Part shown: in pieces, positions 1 through 5,947 of the stretch | How the letters are laid out: the number at the start of each line of letters is the position of its first letter | Position numbering within the stretch: position 1 is the first letter of the stretch | Source of the DNA: JBEKYH01 sp049511115 | Lineage (GTDB): Bacteria > Planctomycetota > Phycisphaerae > Tepidisphaerales > Tepidisphaeraceae | Assembly: GCA_049511115.1 (NCBI GenBank) | Contig: JBEKYH010000118.1 | Location: 1 to 11,683 of the forward strand | DNA: 11,683 nt | Reading direction: 5' to 3' | Translations under genes and position numbers: made by a program | Notes under the pieces: generated by a model | Told to the model about the DNA's origin: nothing | The model's input: the letters and a program-made list of their open reading frames with translations, nothing else | Databases searched by the model: none

Positions 1-24
1 AAGCACAAGCAGAAACAAGGTTAA
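1..24 (+). CDS. rpmJ: Ribosomal protein L36, last seven codons only
   Basis: The window opens in frame with codons reading KHKQKQG followed by TAA. This matches the very conserved C-terminus of the small zinc-ribbon ribosomal protein L36 (KHKQRQG in E. coli). L36 sits immediately upstream of S13 in most bacterial alpha operons, and here rpsM begins 22 nt later, so sequence and context agree. Only the tail is visible: the Cys/His zinc ligands lie upstream of the window. It belongs to the 50S subunit. With only seven residues the call rests mainly on synteny plus the tail motif. Confidence 0.85.
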   Translation, partial: KHKQKQG

Positions 25-46
25 TACCCAACGCTAAGGAGCCAAC

Positions 47-433
47 ATGCCCCGCGTATCAGGCGTGGACATTCCGCCGGACAAACCCATTTGGATCAGC
101 CTTACCTACATTTATGGTATCGGGCGGACCAACTCCCGCGGCATTCTGCGCGAAGCCGGCATCGACGGCCAGCGCCGCGCCAAGGACCTGACGGAAGAAG
201 AGTTGGCCAAGATCATCGGCCTCATCGACCGTGATTTCCCGGTCGAAGGCGCGCTGCGGCGGTCGATTCAGCAGAACATCGCGCGTCTGCGCGACATTCA
301 GTGCTATCGAGGCAATCGCCATCGCCGCTCGCTTCCGGTGCGCGGACAGCGCACCCGTTCCAACGCGCGCACCCGCAAGGGCCCGCGCAAGACGGTGGCC
401 GGCAAGAAGGGCGTGAAGGAACTGGCGAAGTAA
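47..433 (+). CDS. rpsM: 30S ribosomal protein S13
   Basis: This 128-residue protein has the normal length and architecture of S13, the 30S head protein that contacts the 50S subunit through intersubunit bridges and touches the P-site tRNA. It starts with MPRVSGVDIP and carries the helix-two-turn-helix region with YIYGIGRT at residues 21-28. The basic C-terminus, around residues 92-112, has the family hallmark LPVRGQRTRSNARTRKG and ends in a lysine-rich tail. The start is supported by AAGGAG at 36-41, five bases before ATG. One small deviation is a serine at residue 95, where the family usually has glycine before LPVRGQ. It lies 22 nt after rpmJ and 70 nt before rpsK, and is surely cotranscribed with both. 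Confidence 0.98.
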   Translation: MPRVSGVDIPPDKPIWISLTYIYGIGRTNSRGILREAGIDGQRRAKDLTEEELAKIIGLIDRDFPVEGALRRSIQQNIARLRDIQCYRGNRHRRSLPVRGQRTRSNARTRKGPRKTVAGKKGVKELAK

Positions 434-434
434 T

Positions 435-479
435 CGCACTGACCAGTGCGTCCGATTTGCCGCGATTCGCGGCGGCGGA
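435..479 (+). promoter_or_regulatory. Two tandem hairpins in the rpsM-rpsK spacer
   Basis: Two inverted repeats lie back to back just after the rpsM stop codon. The first is CGCACT (435-440) with AGTGCG (445-450) around a GACC loop. The second is GCCGCG (459-464) with CGCGGC (468-473) around ATT, extended by two G-U pairs and by an outer TCCG (451-454)/CGGA (476-479) stem. No T-run follows, so these are not classical terminators. They end 11 nt before the purine-rich rpsK ribosome binding site (491-498). They could be RNA-processing, stability or autoregulatory structures; function is inferred from position only. Confidence 0.4.
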
Positions 480-503
480 TTTGAACGACGGGTAAGGATC
501 ATT

Positions 504-929
504 ATGGCAGACCAGACAACCCAGCAATCAGGCAAGCCGGCCGTCGGCGCCAAAGCCGCGGCCAAGAAGAAGGTCCGCAAGGGCGTCACGCGCGGCATCG
601 CCCACATCAAGGCGACGTTTAATAACACGATGGTGACCATCACCGACACCAACGGCGAGACCATCTCGTGGGCCAGCGCGGGCACCGTCGGCTTCAAGGG
701 CGCCAAGAAGAGCACCCCGTTCGCCGCCGGCCGCGCCGCCGAAAACGCCGCACAGCTTGCCCGCAAGCACGGCATGATGGAGATAGAGGTCAAGGTGAAA
801 GGCCCCGGCGCCGGACGCGAACAGGCGATTTTGAATCTGCAAAACGCCGGCCTGAAAATCCTGGGCATTGAGGACGTCACCCCGCTGCCGCACAACGGCT
901 GCCGCCCGCCCAAAAAGCGGCGCGTGTGA
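504..929 (+). CDS. rpsK: 30S ribosomal protein S11
   Basis: This 141-residue protein is S11, a 30S platform protein next to the E site and the mRNA exit channel. After a lysine/alanine-rich N-terminal extension (about residues 1-28), the conserved core begins at GIAHIKATFNNT (31-42). It continues with WASAGTVGFKGAKKSTPFAA (56-75) and ends in the family signature VTPLPHNGCRPPKKRRV (125-141). The length is slightly above the usual 125-130 because of the N-terminal extension. GGTAAGGA at 491-498, five bases before ATG, fixes the start. It follows rpsM and precedes rpoA. In E. coli rpsD would come next, but here a 204-nt spacer intervenes. Confidence 0.98.
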   Translation: MADQTTQQSGKPAVGAKAAAKKKVRKGVTRGIAHIKATFNNTMVTITDTNGETISWASAGTVGFKGAKKSTPFAAGRAAENAAQLARKHGMMEIEVKVKGPGAGREQAILNLQNAGLKILGIEDVTPLPHNGCRPPKKRRV

Positions 930-930
930 A

Positions 931-1072
931 TGATGTGGCGCGTCGGGCGCATCAATTTTGAAACTTACCCCTGGTATGGGTCTGATATAAGATCGGTTGA
1001 ATTTCGGACAGTTTTCTTTTTCCAATCCTGATTCGGCGAGGCGGAAGACAGATGGCCCCTAACGGTTGGGGC
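931..1072 (+). promoter_or_regulatory. Structured spacer between rpsK and rpoA, possible internal promoter
   Basis: This non-coding stretch begins one base after the rpsK stop. It contains an imperfect stem TGATGTG (931-937)/CGCATCA (948-954) with a short T-run (ATTTTG) after it, which could act as a weak attenuator. A TATAAG element at 986-991 resembles a -10 box, but the only -35-like candidates, TTGAAA at 958-963 (22-nt spacing) and TTACCC at 965-970 (15-nt), are poorly spaced. A second stem, GCCCC (1055-1059)/GGGGC (1068-1072), has an 8-nt loop. A reset of rpoA-rplQ expression relative to the ribosomal genes is plausible, but none of these elements is strong by itself. Confidence 0.3.
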
Positions 1073-1102
1073 GGCAAACTTCCGCGATCCGGCGTCGGGA
1101 CA

Positions 1103-1128
1103 TTTCCAGGCAAACAGCCTGGAGGGAG
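1103..1128 (+). promoter_or_regulatory. Hairpin that pairs with the rpoA Shine-Dalgarno
   Basis: CCAGGC (1106-1111) and GCCTGG (1117-1122) form a perfect stem around the loop AAACA. The stem can be extended by T1105-A1123 and by two G-U pairs, 1104-1124 and 1103-1125. The 3' arm runs straight into GGAGGGAG (1121-1128), the rpoA ribosome binding site, so the folded form would hide most of it. This is what the bases show; that it tunes rpoA translation is inference. Confidence 0.45.
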
Positions 1129-1133
1129 CGATC

Positions 1134-2240
1134 ATGAGAATTCGTTGGCGCGGTTTGGAATTGCCGTCTCGCGTTTTGCGCGATCAGCAGGTTTCCACGG
1201 AAATGTACGGCCGCTTCACGGCGGAGCCATTCGAGCGCGGCTTTGGCACCACCGTCGGCAACAGCCTGCGGCGCATCCTGCTTTCCTCGCTGGAAGGCGC
1301 GGCGGTGACTCACATCAAGATCGCCGGCGCTGAGCATGAATTTTCCAGCCTGCCGGGCGTGATGGAAGATGTCACCGACATCATCCTGAACGTCAAGAGC
1401 CTGGTTGTGAAGATGGACTCCGACGAGCCCAAGGAGATGAAAATCTCCGCCCGCAAGGCCGGGCCGGTGACCGCCGGCATGATCGAGGCGGATCCCTCCA
1501 TCACGCTGGTCAATCCCGACTTCGTCATCGCCACGCTGACGGAAGACGTTCCCTTTGAAATGACTCTCCTGGTCAACAAGGGCCGCGGCTATGTGACCGC
1601 CGCCGAAAACATCGCCGATCAGGAAGAGCAGGAAATCGGCACGATTGCGGTGGACAGCGTCTATTCGCCGGTCACGCGCGTGCGTTACAGCACCGAGGAC
1701 GCCCGCGTCGGCCAGAAGACCGACTATGACCGTCTGATCCTGGAAGTCTGGACCAACGGCACGATCAATCCGGAAATGGCCCTGGTCGAAGCCAGCAAGA
1801 TTCTCCGCAAGCATCTCAACCCGTTCGTGCAGTATTTCGAGCTGGGTTCGGAGACCGCCAATGAAGACGCCGTCGCTTCGCTGCGTGACGCCACCCGCGC
1901 CACCATCGACCCCGATCTGCGGCAGAAGCTGAACATGACGGTGCAGGAACTGGACCTTTCCGTCCGGGCCAACAATTGCCTGGAGTCGGCCAAGATCAAC
2001 ACCGTCCGCGAGCTGGTGAAGAAGACCGACGCGGATCTCCTGAAGGTCCGCAGCTTCGGCAAGACCAGCCTCCGCGAAGTGAAGCGTAAGCTGGCGGACC
2101 TGGGCCTGAGCCTGGGCATGGACCTCGATGCTCCGACGGCCGCGGCGACAATGCCGGATGATGAGGATGATGAGCCAGAGGGCGATGATGCCCTGGGCGA
2201 GCCCCAGGCGACCAGCACTGAAGGAACCGTCGGCAATTAA
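1134..2240 (+). CDS. rpoA: DNA-directed RNA polymerase subunit alpha
   Basis: Alpha nucleates RNA polymerase assembly as a dimer and contacts promoter UP elements and activators. The N-terminal domain is clear, with EPFERGFGTTVGNSLRRILL at residues 31-50 and the beta-contacting region to about residue 245. The C-terminal domain (about 268-330) contains SVRANNCLESAKI and LGLSLGM. R278 and N281 line up with the E. coli DNA-contacting R265 and N268. The total of 368 residues exceeds the usual 315-345. The excess is a tail of about 38 residues after the C-terminal domain, rich in Asp/Glu (PDDEDDEPEGDD at 341-352). The start ATG has GGAGGGAG (1121-1128) at good spacing, and the MRIRWRGLELP N-terminus resembles planctomycete alphas as I recall them. 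rplQ follows after 32 nt. Confidence 0.98.
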   Translation: MRIRWRGLELPSRVLRDQQVSTEMYGRFTAEPFERGFGTTVGNSLRRILLSSLEGAAVTHIKIAGAEHEFSSLPGVMEDVTDIILNVKSLVVKMDSDEPKEMKISARKAGPVTAGMIEADPSITLVNPDFVIATLTEDVPFEMTLLVNKGRGYVTAAENIADQEEQEIGTIAVDSVYSPVTRVRYSTEDARVGQKTDYDRLILEVWTNGTINPEMALVEASKILRKHLNPFVQYFELGSETANEDAVASLRDATRATIDPDLRQKLNMTVQELDLSVRANNCLESAKINTVRELVKKTDADLLKVRSFGKTSLREVKRKLADLGLSLGMDLDAPTAAATMPDDEDDEPEGDDALGEPQATSTEGTVGN

Positions 2241-2272
2241 GCGGCCAAGGCAAGCCGACTACGGGAGCAACT

Positions 2273-2893
2273 ATGAGCAGTCACAGGTTATTCGGCCGGC
2301 AACTGAGCCGCGATTCGGAGCACCGCACCGCGATGCGCCGGAATCTGGTGCAGAGCCTTTTTGAGCATGGCAAGGTCCGCACGACTTTGCCAAAGGCCAA
2401 GGAAGTCCAGGCGATGGCCGAGCGCCTGATTACGCTGGCCCGCACCGGCACGCTGAACGCCCGCCGCCGCGTGATCTCCACGTTGTGCGACCGCCGCCTG
2501 GTGGATGACGAGCAGGAATTCACGGGCCAGACCGTCGTGCAAAAGCTTTTCACCGACATCGCTCCGCGCTTTGTCGATCGGCCTGGCGGATACAGCCGCA
2601 TCATCAAGCTGCCTGAGCATCGCATCGGCGATGCCGGCGACCTTGTTCTCCTGCAATTGCTGACCGAGGAATCCGCTCCTCGCGGCGTGGCGCGCCGCTC
2701 GGCCGGATTGCGCCGCAAGCGAGCCGAGCACCGCCGGCAATTCGCCTCACAGATTCTCAAGAAAGACAAGGGCGACAAGAAGGGCGCCGAGACCGCCGAG
2801 CAATCGACGCCGCCCGCCCCAGCGGCCGAGGCGGCGCCGTCAACAGAAGCCGCGCCGACACCGGCGCCCACCGCGCCGGAACAACCGGCATAA
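2273..2893 (+). CDS. rplQ: 50S ribosomal protein L17 with C-terminal extension
   Basis: L17 binds 23S rRNA near the exit-tunnel side of the 50S subunit. The core occupies residues 1-130: it opens with MSSHRLFGRQLSRDSEHRTA, a form of the family's HRK.G-L.R...HR start, followed by RRNLVQSLFEHGKVRTTLPKAKE and the typical GGYSRIIKLPEHRIGDAGDL near 105-123. The usual length is 115-130; here it is 206. The extra 75 residues start with a basic stretch (RRSAGLRRKRAEHRRQF, 141-157), pass through a Lys-rich link, and end in an Ala/Pro/Glu/Thr-rich, presumably disordered tail. GGGAG at 2263-2267 precedes the ATG. It is the last gene of the operon; the next gene has its own promoter. Confidence 0.96.
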   Translation: MSSHRLFGRQLSRDSEHRTAMRRNLVQSLFEHGKVRTTLPKAKEVQAMAERLITLARTGTLNARRRVISTLCDRRLVDDEQEFTGQTVVQKLFTDIAPRFVDRPGGYSRIIKLPEHRIGDAGDLVLLQLLTEESAPRGVARRSAGLRRKRAEHRRQFASQILKKDKGDKKGAETAEQSTPPAPAAEAAPSTEAAPTPAPTAPEQPA

Positions 2894-2944
2894 ACGGGCA
2901 GCAATAAACCGCGCAATGGCTGCGATGTACGGAATCCGATGAAC

Positions 2945-2976
2945 CGCCATCCGCTTTTCCCGGATTTGGAATGGCG
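2945..2976. repeat. Imperfect inverted repeat downstream of rplQ
   Basis: CGCCAT (2945-2950) pairs with ATGGCG (2971-2976), and inside it CCG (2951-2953) pairs with CGG (2961-2963), leaving a 7-nt bulge on the 3' side. It sits about 50 nt after the L17 stop, where the operon should terminate. No U-tract follows, so intrinsic termination is doubtful and a Rho-type or processing role is equally possible. The rest of the 2894-3087 spacer holds the promoter described next and nothing else I recognise. Confidence 0.3.
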
Positions 2977-3020
2977 CAATCGCATCTAAATTCCCGATAT
3001 ACGAAATTCCCAGTTATTTT

Positions 3021-3050
3021 TTGACAGGCGGGCCGATCGCTCGTTACAAT
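3021..3050 (+). promoter_or_regulatory. Sigma70-type promoter of the glycosyltransferase gene
   Basis: A perfect -35 box, TTGACA (3021-3026), is followed after 18 nt by TACAAT (3045-3050), a five-of-six match to the -10 consensus. Transcription would start near 3057, giving a leader of about 20-30 nt before the glycosyltransferase gene. It is the best consensus promoter in the window and marks the boundary between the ribosomal operon and the accessory genes. Confidence 0.8.
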
Positions 3051-3087
3051 CCGCGTCCTGTCATTTTGGGAGTTCCTTCTGGACGAT

Positions 3088-4620
3088 GTGTTAGTCATTC
3101 TCTACGTGCTGGTGCTTGGTGTCGTTGCCATCTACGGCTTCCATCGCTACGCCCTTGTCTACCTCTATCTGAAGTATAAACACGACGGCTACCTGCCCAA
3201 GGGCCGCTTCGATCACCTGCCCAAGGTGACCGTTCAGCTTCCCATGTACAATGAGGATGTTGTCGCGGCCCGCATCATCGAAGCGACCTGCCACATCGAT
3301 TACCCGCTGGATCGCCTGGAGATTCAGGTTCTCGACGACAGCACCGATCATTCCGCTGAAATCGCCCGCAAGACCTGCGAGGAAATGGCCGCCAAGGGAT
3401 ACCCGGTGCGCTTCCTGCACCGCGAAAATCGCGCCGGGTACAAGGCGGGCGCGCTGGCGGAGGGCCTCAAGACCGCGACCGGCGAATTCATCGCCATCTT
3501 CGACGCCGATTTTGTTCCGCCGCGCGACATCCTGCACAACGTGCTGGATTACTTCACCGACGAAAAGATCGGCATGGTGCAGGTCCGCTGGGATCACCTC
3601 AATCGCGATGCTTCGCTGCTCACCAAGAGCCAGGCGATTTTCCTCGACGGACATTTTGTGATCGAGCACACGGCCCGCAATCGCAGCGGCCGGTTCATGC
3701 ACTTTAACGGGACCGCCGGCGTATGGCGGCGCACCACCATCGGCGACGCCGGCGGCTGGCATCACGATACCCTGACCGAAGACCTCGACCTCAGCTACCG
3801 CGCCCAGCTTAAGGGATGGCAGTTTGTCTATCTCCCCCAGTTCTGCGCCCCGGCCGAGCTTCCGCCGGAAATGATCGGCTTCAAGCAGCAGGCCCATCGC
3901 TGGACCAAGGGAAGCTGCCAGACCGCGATGAAATTGCTCCCGCGCATTCTCAAATCGCGCCTGCCCCTGCACATCAAAACCGAGGCCTTCTTTCATCTGA
4001 CCAATACGATTGTTTACGTCCTGATGATCATCCTGACCATCATGATGTATCCCTGCTTCCTGAGCTTCTACAGCCCGTTCAACCATTTCTCCGGCACTTG
4101 GAGCCAGTATCTTTTCAGCGCCAGTCTTTTTGTGCTGGCCACCTGCTCGGCCAGTTCGTTCTTCGTGGTCGGGCAGAAGGAGCTATTGGGCAGCGAAGCC
4201 GGCTGGAAAACCGTCTTTTACATGCCGGTGCTGATGGCCCTTGGCGTCGGAGTGAGCCTGAACAATTGCAAAGCGGTGCTGGAAGCGGTGTGGGGCGCGA
4301 TTCGGAAAAAGCCCAGCAGTGAATTTGTCCGCACTCCCAAGTACGGCGTCACCGGCCAACAAGGCGCCATCTGGCGCGGCGGCAGCGTCTATACCCTCAA
4401 GCGCCTTTCCCTGCCGATCATTGAAATCGCATTCGGCTGCTATATGTCCAGTTGGATTCTCATCAGCCTTTACTACGACTTTTGCCTGATGAGCGTCCCC
4501 TTCCTCGGCATCTTCGCCGGCGGTTATTTCTATGTCGGGTTCAGTTCCTTGCATGCCCTGTACAAGATGCAGCAGGATCGCGATGCCGTGGTCGAACTAG
4601 TCGTCCCCGACGCGGCATGA
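3088..4620 (+). CDS. Processive family 2 glycosyltransferase, cellulose synthase/CslA-like
   Basis: This 510-residue inner-membrane enzyme transfers sugars from a nucleotide-sugar donor to a growing chain, or possibly to a lipid acceptor. An N-terminal membrane helix (about 1-28) is followed by a GT-A domain with VTVQLPMYNE (47-56), the first catalytic aspartates in LDDS (82-85), the metal-binding DAD (139-141), the catalytic TED (230-232) and QAHRW (268-272), the QxxRW motif of processive beta-glycosyltransferases. About five membrane helices follow (near 303-325, 340-362, 376-395, 441-463, 468-492). There is no PilZ domain, unlike BcsA. The order and short length resemble plant CslA mannan synthases and their bacterial relatives. 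The sugar cannot be told from sequence. The start is uncertain: GTG 3088 has no close ribosome site, whereas CTG 3079 lies six bases after GGGAG (3068-3072). Confidence 0.88.
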   Translation: MLVILYVLVLGVVAIYGFHRYALVYLYLKYKHDGYLPKGRFDHLPKVTVQLPMYNEDVVAARIIEATCHIDYPLDRLEIQVLDDSTDHSAEIARKTCEEMAAKGYPVRFLHRENRAGYKAGALAEGLKTATGEFIAIFDADFVPPRDILHNVLDYFTDEKIGMVQVRWDHLNRDASLLTKSQAIFLDGHFVIEHTARNRSGRFMHFNGTAGVWRRTTIGDAGGWHHDTLTEDLDLSYRAQLKGWQFVYLPQFCAPAELPPEMIGFKQQAHRWTKGSCQTAMKLLPRILKSRLPLHIKTEAFFHLTNTIVYVLMIILTIMMYPCFLSFYSPFNHFSGTWSQYLFSASLFVLATCSASSFFVVGQKELLGSEAGWKTVFYMPVLMALGVGVSLNNCKAVLEAVWGAIRKKPSSEFVRTPKYGVTGQQGAIWRGGSVYTLKRLSLPIIEIAFGCYMSSWILISLYYDFCLMSVPFLGIFAGGYFYVGFSSLHALYKMQQDRDAVVELVVPDAA

Positions 4621-4621
4621 G

Positions 4622-5947
4622 CTACAATTTCAGTCGCTCGACTAACTTTCCCACTGCAATCTCCCGCCGAATTTGGAAGTTTTCCAGCGCTTTCACAGCC
4701 TCTGGTCGCACGATGATTGACGGTCTCGCTCGCCTCAGCATCGCCAGCGCGTCCCGGGCGGTTTCCGCTTCACCGCTATCGATGAGATACGCTCCCGCGA
4801 TTGCCGCCGTGCGCGAATAGCCGATCTTGCAATGCACGTAGACGATTCCGCGCTCGGCGTTCGCTTTGATAAACGCGATGGCCTGCTTAGTCTGCTCGGT
4901 TGTGGGCGGTGTTAAGTCGAGGATGGAAAGCTGCACGTAAGCCAGATTGCGAAGCGTGAGAGGTTCTGAAAATTCCCCTGCCAGATCGATAACGGCGGTC
5001 ACGCCGGCGCCCTGAATTTCTGTTGCTTCTCTGCCAGAAAGTCTCCGCCCGATCCACAGCCGATCAGTCACGCAATCATACGGCCGGCATTGCCGGGCAT
5101 AATGCCACAGCGAAAAGCGCTGGCCCAACAGCACGGGCCACATCAAGACCCATGGAGTCCAGGAGATCGCCCCGTTCTCCTTGCGATAAATTCCCGGACC
5201 CAGGAAGAGATATCCGGCCGAAGCAAATCCAGCAGAAAACGCCGGCCATAGCAGCAGGCCGCTCCACGGCATCCAGGCAAAGGCCAGAGCCAAAAGAACG
5301 GCGGCCCCAACGGCGTAATAAATGGCGATCCGCCGGTTTGGAACAAACGGCTGACGCAACGGCTGTTCCCCGCATAGATGAAAACAGATCGCCGCCAGCA
5401 GAAACCCGCCAATGACGTCAATAAAATGATGCTGATAAGTCAGAAGCGGCGAGACCGCGATCAGGACAAACCAAACCGCCAACAGCCCGCGCAAATGCCC
5501 ACGTGTATGCCGATTGTAGATATCAATAAGAATGATGCACAGCGCGATATGCAGCGACGGGCATTGATTGAACGGCCGATCCACTGTGCGGAAGTTATTG
5601 AATATCACTCCCAACACGCCATCGACATGCGGGCGCTCGAAGGCGAACTTCAGGGGAAATAAGAGGAAGCACACCCCCGCGAGCAGGATCGCCAGGGTGA
5701 TCCTCGCCGCCAGCACCTGCCGCTCACGATCAGACCTTGCCAGGAACGGCGCGCCGACGAAAAACAAATCGATGGACATGTACGGCAGGATCAACGCCGG
5801 CACAAAAGGCATGTGCCGTTCCCAGGAAAAGTAGAATGAGCCGACGTCGCTTCGCCGGCTGGCGAGGAAGTTACAGCCCCCGTACACGACGAGAAAAAGC
5901 GCCGATAGCGCCGCGCTGGTCGCCGCGGATTTCCAGAAGCCCCTCAT
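4622..5947 (-). CDS. ynbD: Membrane PAP2-type/dual-specificity phosphatase fusion (YnbD-like)
   Basis: This 441-residue fusion has a polytopic membrane half (residues 1 to about 280, roughly eight helices) and a cytoplasmic phosphatase half. The membrane half carries PAP2-superfamily motifs in variant form: KFAFERP (100-106), PSLH (130-133, in place of PSGH) and HHFID (173-177) with the His-x3-Asp pair. The second half is a dual-specificity/tyrosine phosphatase-like domain with the P-loop HCKIGYSRT (372-380, CX5R with C373 and R379) and a candidate general acid, D344. E. coli YnbD has the same two-domain order and a similar length (about 430). Likely substrates are lipid phosphates or phosphodiesters, but this is inference. 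Its ATG overlaps the stop of the upstream ynbC-like gene as ATGA, implying translational coupling. The stop lies one nucleotide from that of the convergent glycosyltransferase gene. Confidence 0.85.
   Translation of the reverse strand: MRGFWKSAATSAALSALFLVVYGGCNFLASRRSDVGSFYFSWERHMPFVPALILPYMSIDLFFVGAPFLARSDRERQVLAARITLAILLAGVCFLLFPLKFAFERPHVDGVLGVIFNNFRTVDRPFNQCPSLHIALCIILIDIYNRHTRGHLRGLLAVWFVLIAVSPLLTYQHHFIDVIGGFLLAAICFHLCGEQPLRQPFVPNRRIAIYYAVGAAVLLALAFAWMPWSGLLLWPAFSAGFASAGYLFLGPGIYRKENGAISWTPWVLMWPVLLGQRFSLWHYARQCRPYDCVTDRLWIGRRLSGREATEIQGAGVTAVIDLAGEFSEPLTLRNLAYVQLSILDLTPPTTEQTKQAIAFIKANAERGIVYVHCKIGYSRTAAIAGAYLIDSGEAETARDALAMLRRARPSIIVRPEAVKALENFQIRREIAVGKLVERLKL

Noticed and set aside
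59..955. Long minus-strand open frame across rpsM and rpsK
   Set aside because: Antisense to two certain ribosomal protein genes; residue composition is typical of a shadow frame.
930..1133. Decayed rpsD (S4) gene between rpsK and rpoA
   Set aside because: The spacer is only 204 nt against about 600 for rpsD, and no S4-like peptide is seen in any frame. Absence of rpsD here is also normal in other phyla.
1052..1333. Open frame starting at ATG 1052 upstream of and overlapping rpoA
   Set aside because: It runs mostly out of frame inside rpoA, lacks a ribosome site and has an arbitrary composition; it is a shadow of rpoA.
3091..4086. Long 331-codon open frame antisense to the glycosyltransferase gene
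   Set aside because: It mirrors the codon periodicity of the clearly real plus-strand gene, shows no domain motif and has no promoter. High GC commonly opens such frames.
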